DNA of 64,000 nt, taken from the NCBI GenBank assembly GCA_017398555.1, contig JAFQFV010000005.1, positions 52,923 to 116,922 of the forward strand, written 5' to 3'. The DNA is from Alistipes sp. (GTDB lineage: Bacteria > Bacteroidota > Bacteroidia > Bacteroidales > Rikenellaceae). A model generated the notes under the pieces. That model saw only the letters and a program-made list of their open reading frames with translations, was not told the origin of the DNA and ran no database searches. The translations under genes and the position numbers were made by a program. Shown one piece after another: positions 9,873 to 20,821 of the stretch (the first letter of the stretch is position 1; each line of letters starts with the position of its first letter).

Positions 9873-10550
9873 ATGAAGAGAATCAAGAGATATATCCCAT
9901 TTATCTACATCGCCTTTGTGACGCTCTTTTTGGTGTTTGTGCCAATGAGTAAGCGTGGCTACAATGTTGTTGAGATGGAGCCGGAGCAGTTGCTGGCTGA
10001 GGGGGAGTATATCATATCCCCTTATGATGATATTTTCCGTCGTGTGTCACGTCGTCACAATCTCGATTGGCGATTGATGTCGGCTATAGCATATTGCGAG
10101 TCGCGATTTAATGCTCAGGCCTGCTCTCCGCGCGGAGCGGTGGGGTTGATGCAGGTAATGCCTCACATTGCCCGCCATTGGGATGTGACGGCCGAAGAGC
10201 TTCTCGACCCGGCGATAAATATCGATGTGGCGTGTCGTCTTTATAAGTCCACGCAGAAGCAGTTGCGTCTATCTAAGCAGGTGGCGGAGTATGACCGCAT
10301 AGCCTTTACCATTGCCGGCTATAATTGTGGTGCATCGAGGGTTACGGATGCCCGCAACCTTGCCGAGTACTATGAGGAGCAGAAGAACGATTGGCAGACG
10401 GTGTGTGAGTATATGTTACTACTCTCGGAGGAGGAGTTTTATAACCACGAGGCAGTTGTCGCTGGCCGCTTTAAGGAGCCGCACATCACTGCTGCCTACA
10501 CAAATAAGGTGCTCAACCGTTATGAACGGTATAAAGCAATTACAGAGTAA
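9873..10550 (+). CDS. Membrane-anchored lytic transglycosylase (SLT domain)
   Basis: 225 residues. An N-terminal hydrophobic segment at about 8-24 is an uncleaved anchor or signal. An SLT/goose-lysozyme-like domain spans about 50-190. The family motifs are present: catalytic Glu76 in YCESRFN, then GAVGLMQVMP and the AGYNCG motif. It cleaves the MurNAc-GlcNAc bond of peptidoglycan to form 1,6-anhydro-MurNAc, in the periplasm. The compact size resembles membrane-bound transglycosylases of the MltF C-terminal type without the amino-acid-binding domain. It stands alone between repeat A and the terminator at 10553. Confidence 0.9.
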   Translation: MKRIKRYIPFIYIAFVTLFLVFVPMSKRGYNVVEMEPEQLLAEGEYIISPYDDIFRRVSRRHNLDWRLMSAIAYCESRFNAQACSPRGAVGLMQVMPHIARHWDVTAEELLDPAINIDVACRLYKSTQKQLRLSKQVAEYDRIAFTIAGYNCGASRVTDARNLAEYYEEQKNDWQTVCEYMLLLSEEEFYNHEAVVAGRFKEPHITAAYTNKVLNRYERYKAITE

Positions 10551-10552
10551 TA

Positions 10553-10584
10553 AAAAAAGAGGGGTTCACGAACCCCTCTTTTTT
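10553..10584. terminator. Bidirectional terminator between transglycosylase and cysS
   Basis: AGAGGGGTTC and GAACCCCTCT form a 10-bp perfect stem with a short loop, flanked by seven A on the left and six T on the right. It can therefore stop transcripts from both convergent genes, and it abuts the cysS stop at 10586. Confidence 0.9.
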
Positions 10585-10585
10585 G

Positions 10586-12058
10586 TTACTCAATCTCCCA
10601 ATCGAAGCCATCCTTGCGATCCTTTACTCGGATGCCGATAGCTGTCAGCTTATCTCGAATTTGATCGGAGAGCGCCCAATTCTTTGCCGCCTTTGCCTCA
10701 AGGCGCATATTGAGCAACATCTCCACAAGCGGAGTGACCATATCTTTGCCGCCCGATGCAGCCGCCTTCTCATCCTTAAGACCGAGAATGTCGAATACCC
10801 AACGGTTTACAGTCGCCTTCAGAGCCTCCAAATCCTCTGCGGTAGCTGTCTGGCTGCCATCTGCAAGCGAGTTGAAGATCTTCACATAGTCAAACAGTGC
10901 AGAGATAACCATTGGAGAGTTCAAATCGTCAGCCATAGCCGCCTCGCAACGCTCTGCGAGCTCTGCTGCATTGAAAGAGGTGGTCGCTGCTGGCTTTGCC
11001 TTACCAAGAGCCTCAATGCCCTTCATCAGTCGGTCAAGACCCTTCTCGGCAGCCTTCAGAGCATCATTCGAGAAGTCGAGGGTTGAACGATAGTGGGCCT
11101 GAAGGATGAAGAAACGCACGGTCATAGGGCTGTACGCCTGCTCTAAAGCCTCATGCTGGCCATTGAACATCTGCTCAAGGGTGATGAAGTTGTTGTAGCT
11201 CTTACCCATCTTCTTACCGTTGATGGTAATCATATTGTTGTGTACCCAATAGCGTGCAGAGTCGTGACCGAGAGCCGCTGTTGATTGCGCAATCTCGCAC
11301 TCGTGGTGTGGGAACATAAGGTCCATACCGCCGCCGTGGATATCAAACTTCTCGCCTAAGTACTTGGTACTCATTGCAGAACACTCCATATGCCAACCTG
11401 GGAAACCATCGCTCCAAGGGCTCTTCCAACGCATAATATGCTCAGGTGAGGCCTTCTTCCAGAGGGCAAAATCGAAAGAGTGCTGTTTGTCTGACTGACC
11501 ATCAAGGGCGCGAGTGTCGGTCACAATATCATCGAGGTTGCGACCCGACAGACAGCCGTAATGATGTGCAGCATTGTACTTCTCTACATCGAAATATACT
11601 GAGCCGTTAGACTCGTAAGCAAAGCCTGCGTCGAGAATCTTCTGCACAAAGTCAATCTGCTCCATAATATGACCCGATGCGTGTGGCTCGATAGATGGAC
11701 TGAGCACACCCATCATATCCATATACTTATGGTAGCGCTCGGTGTAGTAGTGCGCCACCTCCATAGGCTCAAGCTGCTCCAGACGAGCCTTCTTTGCAAT
11801 CTTATCTTCGCCCTCGTCAGCATCGTGCTCCAAGTGACCTACATCGGTGATGTTACGAACATAACGCACCTTGTAGCCCTCTGCCTTAAGGTAGCGGAAG
11901 AGCAGGTCAAAGGTGATTGCAGGACGGGTGTGTCCCAAGTGTGGATCGCCATAGACAGTAGGTCCGCAGACATACATACCTACGCGGCCGGGATGGATAG
12001 TCTCAAACTCCTCCTTACGACGAGTGAGGGTGTTGTAGAGTGTTAGTGTCGGTTTCAT
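10586..12058 (-). CDS. cysS: Cysteinyl-tRNA synthetase
   Basis: 490 residues when started at [10 protein letters not shown] (ATG 12056-12058). A longer in-frame start at 12097 would add 13 residues that overlap the upstream gene and look unlike the family. This class I synthetase charges tRNA-Cys. The zinc and HIGH region reads [15 protein letters not shown] (Cys31; HLGH 40-43). The zinc-site [10 protein letters not shown] follows, and the KMSKS loop is KKMGKS. The start is 4 bp downstream of the DUF2723 gene stop, so they form an operon. Confidence 0.96.
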   Translation of the reverse strand: MKPTLTLYNTLTRRKEEFETIHPGRVGMYVCGPTVYGDPHLGHTRPAITFDLLFRYLKAEGYKVRYVRNITDVGHLEHDADEGEDKIAKKARLEQLEPMEVAHYYTERYHKYMDMMGVLSPSIEPHASGHIMEQIDFVQKILDAGFAYESNGSVYFDVEKYNAAHHYGCLSGRNLDDIVTDTRALDGQSDKQHSFDFALWKKASPEHIMRWKSPWSDGFPGWHMECSAMSTKYLGEKFDIHGGGMDLMFPHHECEIAQSTAALGHDSARYWVHNNMITINGKKMGKSYNNFITLEQMFNGQHEALEQAYSPMTVRFFILQAHYRSTLDFSNDALKAAEKGLDRLMKGIEALGKAKPAATTSFNAAELAERCEAAMADDLNSPMVISALFDYVKIFNSLADGSQTATAEDLEALKATVNRWVFDILGLKDEKAAASGGKDMVTPLVEMLLNMRLEAKAAKNWALSDQIRDKLTAIGIRVKDRKDGFDWEIE

Positions 12059-12062
12059 ATCG

Positions 12063-15000
12063 TTATTGTTTATTATTTTCTGTTGTTGTATCTGCATCAG
12101 GATTCATCAGCTCCTCGTCTGTCAGTCCGAAGGCCTCCTTGTAGTAGTCGTTGAAGCTGCGAACAACCTCCTTACGGTCGGCAAGACCGGCAAGGTAGTA
12201 GAGCTCCGAGAGGTCAGCGAGCTTGTCATCGATAATATCGGTTACCAAGTCGCCATAGAAGCCGTCAAACTGTAGATAGTACTCGATATAGCTGATAAGA
12301 GTGTCTGCATAGGCCATCAGCAGGGTATCGCCCTTCTCATCTGCCCCGATAGAGTAGTAACCCTCAAGGAACGGATAGGTATTCTCCATAGTGAAGCGTA
12401 CCTGATTGATAGGCAACACCTCAAGACCACGGTCGAGCAGCTCCTCTGCGCGAGCATACTGCTGCTGGAAGATATACTCCTTCGCCACGCGAGCATAGGC
12501 CTCACGGGTGCGTGCAACCATGATGTTGTGCTGCATAAATGAGTCCACATAGACCTTTGGATTTGCCACACCGCCATACTGTGCCTTGTTCATCAGAATA
12601 TCGTAGGCGTAGTCGGCATCCACGCGACCAATCTCCCAACTATCCTCAAATGGTGTAAGAATTGGCACAAAGCGGTATGCGTAGCCGTCAAATTGCAGAT
12701 AATCCACAAGCCCGAAGGTATTGAGCATATATGCCTGTGTGAAGTATATCGGACGCTTCCAATCGAAGTTGGCAAACATATCGAGCAGCATCAACTCCGA
12801 GCGCGAAAGTGAGCTCTTCTTCAGGTTGATATATACCGTATCGACCATAAGGTCACGGTCGGACTCCTTGACAATGCCCGATGCAATAGCCGCATCCTTA
12901 TCCACAGGCAGAGCAATACGCTTTGTCGGAATAAAATCTACAGGCTCGCCAAGACCAACATCGTACTTTGTACGGCTGTCATTGCTACGGATAAACTCCA
13001 TAACCTCCTTCGCCTTGACAGGACGCTCAATCTTCTCGATGATAGGTATCCAGTCGTTTACAAAGGTGTACTTCTCGCGAGGCAGTGAGAATGGAATACC
13101 GTCGGCATCGTTTGCCTTACACTTCATCTCATCCACATACCACTCGCCATCGAGATATGAGCTGTTCATTATGCGGACATCGGTTCTCACACCATCCACC
13201 TCCTGCGCAAACCATACAGGGAAGGTGTCATTATCTCCGTAATTTACGAGTATAGGGCTTACGCCATCCACCTTGATAATGCTGTTGAGGTAGTTGTGTC
13301 CCGAGTCGCGTGCCCAAGTGCGACCTGAGCGGTCGTGGTCATCCCAGTTCTCGGCGCAGAGAATGCCCGGCACCACCGCAGCGATGACTGTGGCAGCGAC
13401 AGCGGCAACCTTCTCCTTGTTTTTCAGCAGATTACATAGCACCTCATAGATGGCAAGCACACCAAGACCTATCCACATTGAGAAGGCGTAGAAGGAGCCC
13501 GCATATACATAGTCACGCTCACGTACCTCACCCGGAGAGGAGTTGAAATAGACAACCAGTGCGATACCCATCATGATAAAGAGCCACATCACCACCGTAA
13601 AGCCGCGCTTATCGCGGTTAAGTTGGTAGATAAGACCGATAATGCCGAGGATAAACGGTAGGAAGTAGTAGGTATTTCGTGCGCGGTTATTCTCCATCTC
13701 GGCAGGCAGATTATCCTGCGGACCCAGATAGAGCTCGTCGATAAAGTCGATGCCGGAGAGCCAGTTACCGTGTGTAAGTGTCACACCCTCAGCCTGAATA
13801 TCATCCTGACGACCGACAAAGTTCCAGAGGAAGTAGCGCCAATACATGTAGTTGAGCTGATAGGAGAAGAAGTAGTGCAGGTTCTCCATAAATGTCGGCT
13901 CGGTGATGGTCTTTGTCTCATAACCATCGTAGTAGCGCACCGCCTTGCCGTAGTCCATAACTGTCTGACGCACAGGACGTCCGCTCTCATCACGAACGAT
14001 ATTACCCTCCTCGTCACGAACAAAATCCTCCTTTGTGCGATATGCAGCCCACGGCTTGTAGTCATGCTCCTTCTTCAGGTAGTTCCACATACGCGGGAAG
14101 AGGTGCATAAACTTATCGGGATAGAGATAACTATCGACGGTGGTCAGTTTGTCGTAACTCTTTGTTGCAGGGTTGTAGTTATAAACATCCTTCTCGGTGT
14201 AGCTCTCGATAGGGGCTGCGTATGAAGCGCCATAAATTAGCGGGCGGTTGCCGTATTGGTCACGGTTGAGCACAGAGAGTAGTGCCGCAGGGTTGTTCGG
14301 ATTGTTGGAGTTCATCGGTGGATTTACTGCCGCACGAATAGTCACTGAGGCGTACGATGAGAATCCGAGCATTATCATTGTGACACACACCAAGATAAGG
14401 TTGCTGATTCTGTATCCGCGCTTGTGGGTGAAGTATATCGCATAGCCGAGCGCAGCAAACATCGCCAGCACGAAGCAGACAATACCCGTATTTACAGGCA
14501 GACCGAGTGAATTTACAGCCCATATATCGACCAACATACCCACATAGACGGTATATGGTATGATAATGCCGTTGATTACCAGCAAGATGGCTCCGGAAAC
14601 AAGTGTGGCGTAGATAAGCCCCTTCCAAGTGATGGTCTTACTCTTGCGGAAGTAGTAGATAAATACCAACGCCGGAATAGTAAGCAGGTTGAGGATATGT
14701 ACACCGATACTAAGACCCATAAGGTAGGCGATAAGCACTATCCAACGCAACGAGTGCGGCTCGTCAGCCTCATCCTCCCAACGGAGCATCAGCCAAACAA
14801 CAAGCGCCGTAAACATCGACGATAGGGCATACACCTCACCCTCCACGGCCGAGAACCAGAAGGTGTCGGTAAATGTATATGCCAAAGCTCCGATAGCACC
14901 TGCACCGAGCACAGCATAAGCCTTGCCTACAGAGAGCTGCTCACCGCCACGAGTAAAGAGGCGGCGGGCAATATGAGTAATGGTCCAGAAGAGGAAGAGA

Positions 15001-15275
15001 ATACAGAAGGCGCTTGCCAATGCATTCATACCATTGACCATGTGCGGAACATAGTGAGCAGAGGGGGCAAATATGGTTGCTATACGCGCCAGAAGCATAA
15101 AGAGCGGTGCTCCCGGTGGGTGGCCAACCTCCAACTTATATGAGGTGGCAACAAACTCCGAGCAGTCCCAAAGGCTCGAAGATGGCTCTATGGTGAGTAG
15201 GTAAACCAACGCTGCGATAGCGAACACTATCCAGCCGGTAAACCTGTTCAATCTCTTAAAATGTTGTAAATCCAT
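12063..15275 (-). CDS. DUF2723 / GT117-type membrane glycosyltransferase
   Basis: 1070 residues from [10 protein letters not shown] (ATG 15273-15275). This start is preferred to one 17 codons upstream because the conserved N-terminus begins here. The N-terminal half has about 11-13 membrane helices and carries the conserved WDCSEF and [10 protein letters not shown] motifs, which resemble acidic catalytic loops of GT-C protein O-mannosyltransferases. The C-terminal 450 residues are soluble, probably periplasmic, with helical TPR-like stretches near the end. Family members are proposed to glycosylate secreted proteins in Bacteroidetes, but substrate and sugar are not readable from this sequence. 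A consensus promoter lies 22 bp upstream. Confidence 0.85.
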   Translation of the reverse strand: MDLQHFKRLNRFTGWIVFAIAALVYLLTIEPSSSLWDCSEFVATSYKLEVGHPPGAPLFMLLARIATIFAPSAHYVPHMVNGMNALASAFCILFLFWTITHIARRLFTRGGEQLSVGKAYAVLGAGAIGALAYTFTDTFWFSAVEGEVYALSSMFTALVVWLMLRWEDEADEPHSLRWIVLIAYLMGLSIGVHILNLLTIPALVFIYYFRKSKTITWKGLIYATLVSGAILLVINGIIIPYTVYVGMLVDIWAVNSLGLPVNTGIVCFVLAMFAALGYAIYFTHKRGYRISNLILVCVTMIMLGFSSYASVTIRAAVNPPMNSNNPNNPAALLSVLNRDQYGNRPLIYGASYAAPIESYTEKDVYNYNPATKSYDKLTTVDSYLYPDKFMHLFPRMWNYLKKEHDYKPWAAYRTKEDFVRDEEGNIVRDESGRPVRQTVMDYGKAVRYYDGYETKTITEPTFMENLHYFFSYQLNYMYWRYFLWNFVGRQDDIQAEGVTLTHGNWLSGIDFIDELYLGPQDNLPAEMENNRARNTYYFLPFILGIIGLIYQLNRDKRGFTVVMWLFIMMGIALVVYFNSSPGEVRERDYVYAGSFYAFSMWIGLGVLAIYEVLCNLLKNKEKVAAVAATVIAAVVPGILCAENWDDHDRSGRTWARDSGHNYLNSIIKVDGVSPILVNYGDNDTFPVWFAQEVDGVRTDVRIMNSSYLDGEWYVDEMKCKANDADGIPFSLPREKYTFVNDWIPIIEKIERPVKAKEVMEFIRSNDSRTKYDVGLGEPVDFIPTKRIALPVDKDAAIASGIVKESDRDLMVDTVYINLKKSSLSRSELMLLDMFANFDWKRPIYFTQAYMLNTFGLVDYLQFDGYAYRFVPILTPFEDSWEIGRVDADYAYDILMNKAQYGGVANPKVYVDSFMQHNIMVARTREAYARVAKEYIFQQQYARAEELLDRGLEVLPINQVRFTMENTYPFLEGYYSIGADEKGDTLLMAYADTLISYIEYYLQFDGFYGDLVTDIIDDKLADLSELYYLAGLADRKEVVRSFNDYYKEAFGLTDEELMNPDADTTTENNKQ

Positions 15276-15296
15276 AGTATATGTCGATAAATCGTA

Positions 15297-15327
15297 CAAA
15301 ATTAGTGAAGACAATTCATAATTCAAA
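15297..15327 (-). promoter_or_regulatory. Promoter of the DUF2723-cysS operon
   Basis: On the minus strand a -33 TTTG (15324-15327) is followed by a 19-bp spacer and the -7 box TAATTTTG (15297-15304). Both match the Bacteroidetes sigma-ABfr consensus, and the transcript would start about 10-15 bp before the ATG at 15275. Confidence 0.7.
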
Positions 15328-15403
15328 ATTTTTGGGTAGCTATTGCCTTTTTACAGCTATTTTTTACCCCGTTTGTACTATAAACCGAAGGTTATAGCAG
15401 CAA

Positions 15404-15459
15404 AATAACGCCCCGCGAGGCGTTATTATTATGCAGCATATCTCTTTTCGGCAGAGATA
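15404..15459 (-). terminator. Tandem hairpins after the ECF sigma gene
   Basis: Two hairpins follow the sigma gene stop on the minus strand. One pairs TATCTCT with AGAGATA (15439-15459). The second pairs AATAACGCC with GGCGTTATT (15404-15427) and is followed by TTTT on the minus strand. The second is the stronger terminator candidate. Confidence 0.65.
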
Positions 15460-15481
15460 AAAATTGTCGATTTTCGCACTA

Positions 15482-16051
15482 TTAAAATCCCCCCCCCGCA
15501 ATAAATAGGCTTGCCCAAACGGCAAGGATTGAACGAAGGGTTTTGAGTGCCAAAGTGAGGTGGTTTTCAACAGTCTTTTTGGAGAGGTTGAGCGTGGTTG
15601 CAATGGTCTGATTATCCATACCCATATAGCGGCTCATCTCGAAAATTCGGCGGCGCTGCTCAGGCATCTGGCACACCGCAAGACGGATGATAAGCTCCTT
15701 CTCCTGAGCATAATAGCTCTCCTCGATAGATGTTGAGTCCGACTTGCTGAGCGACTCGTTTGAGAGCGGTGTAATACGACCTGTGCGACGAAGTGCGTTG
15801 ATGGCAGCATTTCGTGACATGACATAGATATACTTGCCGAATGATTGAACCTCTACCCCGAAGATTTCGCGACGCTCCCAAATCTTGATGAAGATATCTT
15901 GTGTAATATCCTCTGCAGCTGACTCCGATTTCACTATTCGGCGGACAAACTCCGACACGCGAGGGTAGTAGTGTTCAAACACGGCACGAAACGCACTCTG
16001 ATCACCATCAGAGAGACGTTTTATCACTTTCGGGTCAATATCAAATGCCAT
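15482..16051 (-). CDS. ECF sigma factor of uptake locus 1
   Basis: 189 residues. Region 2 (about 10-80) carries DITQDIFIKIWERRE, and region 4 (about 125-180) is a helix-turn-helix with NQTIATTLNLSKKTVENHL. This is the Bacteroides-type ECF sigma that directs RNA polymerase to a TonB-dependent receptor operon. It is transcribed divergently from fecR and the SusC gene, so FecR should sequester it until the receptor signals. A run of nine C on the plus strand (15489-15497) encodes the last Gly residues, four codons from the stop. Loss of one base would replace the tail with about 40 other residues ending near 15364. Such a tract may be variable. Confidence 0.92.
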   Translation of the reverse strand: MAFDIDPKVIKRLSDGDQSAFRAVFEHYYPRVSEFVRRIVKSESAAEDITQDIFIKIWERREIFGVEVQSFGKYIYVMSRNAAINALRRTGRITPLSNESLSKSDSTSIEESYYAQEKELIIRLAVCQMPEQRRRIFEMSRYMGMDNQTIATTLNLSKKTVENHLTLALKTLRSILAVWASLFIAGGGF

Positions 16052-16069
16052 ATCAATTACACTTCTCTA

Positions 16070-16077
16070 CAAAAATA
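16070..16077 (-). promoter_or_regulatory. Possible -7 box of the ECF sigma gene
   Basis: The minus strand reads TATTTTTG, fitting TAnnTTTG, 19 bp upstream of the sigma ATG. No clear -33 TTTG is seen at the right distance. Confidence 0.4.
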
Positions 16078-16171
16078 GACAAATATTTTCACATTTACAC
16101 CTAAAAACAGTAAAAAATTCTTGGGTGTTTGACTTTAGTTGTGTGTCTTATATATACAAGAAGGTAAAACT

Positions 16172-17164
16172 ATGTCAAAAGGGAAGAAAATAATAACAAG
16201 TTATCTGCTCCATCAGTACCCTGATGCAGTGCGTGCCGAGTTCGCCGAGTGGTTTGCCTCCTCTTGCGATCAGGAGGAGAAGGACGCTCTGTTGGCAGAG
16301 CATTGGCAGAGCCTCGAACCGAAAACTAATAAGTTGCAGACTCGTTGCAGTTTTAAGAGTGTTCAGGATAAGATTAACCGCCAGCAGTCAAAGGCTCGTC
16401 GTATGGCTGTTGCCCGTTATTTGATGCAGGTTGCTGCCGTGATTATTGTTGCAGTGGCCGTTGTCTTTGCCATTCAGCAATTTACAAGTGCTAACCACCG
16501 TGTAGAGTGGCAGGAGGTCTATGTAGGATTTGGCGATAGCAAGACTGTGGAGCTGAGTGATGGTTCTACGCTCTGTTTGGCTCCGGGCTCACGACTTATC
16601 TATCCGAGCAGCTTTGATGAAAATGTGCGTAAGGTCTATCTGTCGGGTGAGGCCTATGCCGATATTGCAAAGGATGAGTTCCGCCGCTTTGTTGTATCTA
16701 CAGACCAGATGGATGTTGTCGTTCATGGTACCCGCTTCAACGTTCGTTCGTATGATGCCAATAGCGAGGTGGAACTGATGCTCCTTGAGGGCTCTGTGGA
16801 GATGCAGACAAAGTCGCTTAAGCAGAACCGTACGGTGGCTATGAGTCCGGGAGATTTGATTAAACTCGATAAGCGTTCAGGTCGAATCATCTGCGAGACT
16901 GTCAATCACGATATGTTCGGTCAGTCTTCCGATGCACAGCGTCTGACATTTATCAACTCACGTTTGGGCGATATCTCGATGCAGTTGGAGCGCCTCTTTG
17001 ATGTGAGAATTATCATCGACCAGGCGGAGCTTGCCGAGGAGCGTTACTATTCGGCTTTCGTGAACAATGAGTCTTTGGATCGAATACTCTCGACCCTCAA
17101 GCAGAATGGTAAGATGGGCTACTATTGGCGCAATGGTGTGATACACCTATTTTATAATAATTAA
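16172..17164 (+). CDS. FecR-type anti-sigma factor
   Basis: 330 residues from MSKGKKIITS (ATG 16172). An upstream in-frame ATG at 16139 would add 11 residues unlike the family. The N-terminal cytoplasmic part (1-80) would bind the sigma factor. A single membrane helix follows at about 82-102 (a run of Val, Ile and Ala). The periplasmic FecR domain covers about 110-215 and a DUF4974 domain the last 80 residues. It relays a signal from the STN domain of the SusC protein encoded 57 bp downstream to the divergent ECF sigma. Confidence 0.92.
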   Translation: MSKGKKIITSYLLHQYPDAVRAEFAEWFASSCDQEEKDALLAEHWQSLEPKTNKLQTRCSFKSVQDKINRQQSKARRMAVARYLMQVAAVIIVAVAVVFAIQQFTSANHRVEWQEVYVGFGDSKTVELSDGSTLCLAPGSRLIYPSSFDENVRKVYLSGEAYADIAKDEFRRFVVSTDQMDVVVHGTRFNVRSYDANSEVELMLLEGSVEMQTKSLKQNRTVAMSPGDLIKLDKRSGRIICETVNHDMFGQSSDAQRLTFINSRLGDISMQLERLFDVRIIIDQAELAEERYYSAFVNNESLDRILSTLKQNGKMGYYWRNGVIHLFYNN

Positions 17165-17220
17165 GTAAATGGGATTTCCATTCAATAATTAACCTAATTT
17201 TCTAATCAAAACTTAACACT

Positions 17221-20200
17221 ATGAGAAAAATGTTTTCCTCTCAGCGTCGAAAGTGGTCTATTCTGCTTGCGATGTGTGTGATGTTGGCTCTTCCGTTCTC
17301 TTCTGAGGCACAGAAGGTCAGCTTGAAGTTGAAGGACGCTACTGTCCAGCAGGCTATCCAGTCGCTGCAGCAGCAGGGCTATTCAATTTCTGTTAAGCTC
17401 AGCGATGTCAATATGGACGCCGCTGTGTCTATCGACGCCAAAGACGAAGAGTTGTCGAGCGTTCTGGGCAAGATTTTTGCCGGTCAGAATGTCACTACCT
17501 CTGTCGATGGCAAGAGCATTATCGTTACCAAGCGTGAGGCAGTGGCTGCAGCTCCTGCAAGCTCAGTAACCGTAACCGGTCAGGTTAAGGATAGCGCTGG
17601 TAACCCGCTGATTGGTGTTACTGTCTGGGTTGAGGGTACTACAAATGGTACTACAACCGATATGGCAGGTAAGTACTCAATCGCAGCAAAGAGCAACCAG
17701 ACTCTGGGCTTCTCTTATATCGGTTATACCGATGTTATGGAGGCTATCGGTCGCCGTTCAGTTGTTGATGTAGTCCTCAAGGAGGCTGCAACATCTATGG
17801 ACGAGGTTGTCGTTGTAGGTTACGGTACACAGTCACGTCGTACTTTGACTACAGCAGTCTCTAAGATTGACGGTGCAGAGCTCTTCGATGCTCCTGTATC
17901 AAACGTGGGTGATGCCCTGAAGGGTAAGGTTGCCGGTCTGCGTGTTCAGACTGCCGATGTTGCTTCAGGTTCTGCTCCTCGTTTCCTCATCCGTGGTGGT
18001 TCATCTATCAACATGTCTAACGACCCTATCGTTATCGTTGATGGCGTGCTCCGTACTATGGATGATATCAACCCTAACGATATCGAGTCTATCGAGGTGC
18101 TGAAGGATGCTGCTTCTGCAGGTATCTATGGTGCTCGTGCATCTAACGGTGTAGTACTCATCACTACTAAGAAGGGTTCTATCGGTAAGGGTCCACAGGT
18201 TGTATTTGATGCTCAGGTAGGTTGGTCAGAGGCTTCACGCAAGTGGGATCTGATGAACGCAAGAGAGTTCCTCTCTTGGGTACGTCCTGCTCTTGCTGAG
18301 GTTCGTACAGGTGACTCACAGCTTGCAGGTGCTAACGCTGCAGGTACAGGTAACACCCTTGGTACCTCTATGTTTACCACTCGTTACCTCGAGTATGGTG
18401 AGGAGGTTGCTCCGGGTTGGGACTGGATGGTCGATCCAATCGATCCTACAAAGTATCTGACATTCCGTGATACCGACTACCAGAGCCAGTGGTACTCTCC
18501 GGCTCTTTGGCACAAGGAGTATGTAGGTGTTAATGGCGGTAACGATAAGATTCGCTATGCAGCTTCTGTAAGCTACTTGGAGGATGACGGTTATATCGCA
18601 GGTACAGGTTACAATGTGTTCACAATGCACGGTAACACTACCTTCAAGATTACAAAGCGACTCGAGGCATCTACTACATTTGACCTCTCTCGTTCAGTTC
18701 GTCAGGTTCCATTCAGCGACTACTTCACATCTATCGGTCGTGGTCTGATGATGGGTCCTACAACTCGTAACTTTGATACTGAGGGTAATTACATCACCGG
18801 TGGTACTAACAAGTTCCAGCAGATTGCTTGGTTCTATGAGAACTTCTTCGATCGTGAGGCTGCAACTACCCGTATGACAGGTAACTTCAACCTCAAGTGG
18901 AACATCTGCGACGGTTTGACTGCTACAGCTCAGTACGCTATCTTCGATAACCAGTATCGTGGTAGCTACTACAACCGTGGTGAGTTCGAGGGTCACAAGA
19001 ACTTCGTTTACTCTGACCGTTCAACTACCGAGACTCGTACACAGACCCTGCGTAACACATTCCAGGCTTATTTGAACTACAATAAGACCTTCAATGATGT
19101 TCATACACTCAACGCTACTGTTGGTTACGACTATATGCACCAGCGCTACTGGTACCTGACTGCAAACTCAACAGGTTCAGTATCAGATAAGGTGCCTATC
19201 CTCGACTCTGGTGTGAACTTCACAGCATCTAACGAGGATGAGCAGCAGGCTCTGATCTCTTACTTCGGTCGTGTAAACTATGACTACGCTAACCGTTACG
19301 TTGCATCGTTCACATTCCGTGCCGATGGTTCTTCTAAGTTCGCTAAGGGTAACCAGTGGGGTTACTTCCCTGCAGGTTCGGTAGCTTGGATTATCTCTGA
19401 GGAGGACTTCTGGGATGCAGACAAGACTAAGATGAACACCTTCAAGTTCCGTGCTTCTTACGGTCAGACAGGTAACAACGGTATCGGTCTTTACGATACT
19501 TACGGTGCGTTCGCATCAAGCCTCTACGCAGGTCAGTCAACAATGCTCCCATCAGCTATGATGAACTCTGGTATGAAGTGGGAGACTACTACTCAGCTCG
19601 ACCTGGGTCTTGATATGGGCTTCTTCAAGGATCGTCTCCGCTTTGTTATTGACTACTACAACAAGCGTACTGACAACATGCTCTTCTCAATCACCCTGCC
19701 TGATACAGGTTCATTCAGCTCTGTAAAGGCTAACATCGGTAGCGCACGCTTCTATGGTTTCGAGGTTGAGATTAACTCTGTAAATATCCAGAAGAAGAAC
19801 TTCACTTGGACTACAGACTTCACTTATACATTCTCAAAGAACAAGGTTCTCAGCCTTCCTGAGGAGTATGCATACGACGAGCTCGATATGTATGGTAATC
19901 CAACAGGTAAGAAGGCATACCGTATCGGTGGTTACACAATGTCTGAGACAGGTTACCGCTTTGCTGGTACTGCAGTAGGCGAGGAGCTGGGCCGTATCTG
20001 GGGTTACAAGATCTCTCACGTGATTGAGAACCAGGCACAGGCAGACGCTGCTTACTACGATAGCCAGGCACACGGTCACCGTCGTTCAGATAAGCTCTCT
20101 GATAAGGATGATGCTAAGTATAAGGGTCGTAAGGATATCGGTGACTACGAGTGGATGAACCGTTACGGTTCTGCTCGCCGTCCTGATGGTTCTGAGCAGA

Positions 20201-20787
20201 TTGATGGTGAGGATATGTACCACCTCGGTAACGTAGTGCCTCACTCTGTTGGTGGTTTGAACAATACTTTCAAGTATAAGAACCTCACACTCTCAGTTTA
20301 CTTGGATTACGCAATTGGTCACTCTATCTACAACTATATGAAGACTCGTTTCTTCCAGAATACTCTGGGTAACAGTAACTCTAACGTTGATAAGATGGTT
20401 TATGACTGTTGGACACACCCTGGTTGCGACTACAAGTACGCACGTTTCTTCCCGAACGATGCTGACTTCGGTAACCGTAACTTCTCACGTGCATCTGACT
20501 TTAACGTAGAGCGTGCAGACTACCTCTGCTTGCGTGACGTATCTCTCTACTACGACCTTCCACAGCACTGGACAAAGAAGATTGGTATCCAGAAGGTAAC
20601 TGTTGGTTTCACAGGTAATACCCTTTGCTACTGGACACGTGTAAGTGGTGGTGCTAACCCAGAGACAGGTATCAGCCGTGAAAGTGGTTCAAATATGTAC
20701 TCTTCTTCAAACAATACTGATGCATCTGGCGGTACATTCAACCCACCAGCACGTAAGTTCTTGTTCAATGTAAAGCTTACTTTCTAA
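17221..20787 (+). CDS. SusC/RagA TonB-dependent receptor with STN sensing domain (locus 1)
   Basis: 1188 residues. Signal peptide about 1-30 (ends SSEAQ). STN domain about 33-104, which contacts FecR. CarboxypepD_reg-like domain about 117-187. TonB-box-like segment DEVVVVGYG at about 194-202. Plug about 205-320 with IRGGSS and the SusC-typical ESIEVLKDAASAGIYGARA. A 22-strand-type barrel follows, ending FLFNVKLTF. It imports a ligand captured by its SusD partner, powered by TonB, and reports occupancy through FecR. Codons are strongly biased to GGT, GCT, CGT, AAC and ACA, suggesting high expression. The STN domain distinguishes it from the locus 2 receptor. Confidence 0.97.
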   Translation: MRKMFSSQRRKWSILLAMCVMLALPFSSEAQKVSLKLKDATVQQAIQSLQQQGYSISVKLSDVNMDAAVSIDAKDEELSSVLGKIFAGQNVTTSVDGKSIIVTKREAVAAAPASSVTVTGQVKDSAGNPLIGVTVWVEGTTNGTTTDMAGKYSIAAKSNQTLGFSYIGYTDVMEAIGRRSVVDVVLKEAATSMDEVVVVGYGTQSRRTLTTAVSKIDGAELFDAPVSNVGDALKGKVAGLRVQTADVASGSAPRFLIRGGSSINMSNDPIVIVDGVLRTMDDINPNDIESIEVLKDAASAGIYGARASNGVVLITTKKGSIGKGPQVVFDAQVGWSEASRKWDLMNAREFLSWVRPALAEVRTGDSQLAGANAAGTGNTLGTSMFTTRYLEYGEEVAPGWDWMVDPIDPTKYLTFRDTDYQSQWYSPALWHKEYVGVNGGNDKIRYAASVSYLEDDGYIAGTGYNVFTMHGNTTFKITKRLEASTTFDLSRSVRQVPFSDYFTSIGRGLMMGPTTRNFDTEGNYITGGTNKFQQIAWFYENFFDREAATTRMTGNFNLKWNICDGLTATAQYAIFDNQYRGSYYNRGEFEGHKNFVYSDRSTTETRTQTLRNTFQAYLNYNKTFNDVHTLNATVGYDYMHQRYWYLTANSTGSVSDKVPILDSGVNFTASNEDEQQALISYFGRVNYDYANRYVASFTFRADGSSKFAKGNQWGYFPAGSVAWIISEEDFWDADKTKMNTFKFRASYGQTGNNGIGLYDTYGAFASSLYAGQSTMLPSAMMNSGMKWETTTQLDLGLDMGFFKDRLRFVIDYYNKRTDNMLFSITLPDTGSFSSVKANIGSARFYGFEVEINSVNIQKKNFTWTTDFTYTFSKNKVLSLPEEYAYDELDMYGNPTGKKAYRIGGYTMSETGYRFAGTAVGEELGRIWGYKISHVIENQAQADAAYYDSQAHGHRRSDKLSDKDDAKYKGRKDIGDYEWMNRYGSARRPDGSEQIDGEDMYHLGNVVPHSVGGLNNTFKYKNLTLSVYLDYAIGHSIYNYMKTRFFQNTLGNSNSNVDKMVYDCWTHPGCDYKYARFFPNDADFGNRNFSRASDFNVERADYLCLRDVSLYYDLPQHWTKKIGIQKVTVGFTGNTLCYWTRVSGGANPETGISRESGSNMYSSSNNTDASGGTFNPPARKFLFNVKLTF

Positions 20788-20821
20788 TTGGGTGCTGTAA
20801 CTTATAAAAACAAAAAAGACT

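Noticed and set aside
13770-14225. A 151-codon frame opposite the DUF2723 gene
   Set aside because: Antisense shadow of a long conserved membrane protein gene, with no signature of its own.
15364-15603. A 79-codon frame overlapping the sigma gene 3' end as a separate gene
   Set aside because: It is the alternative frame of the sigma gene across the G9 tract, useful only for the slippage idea.
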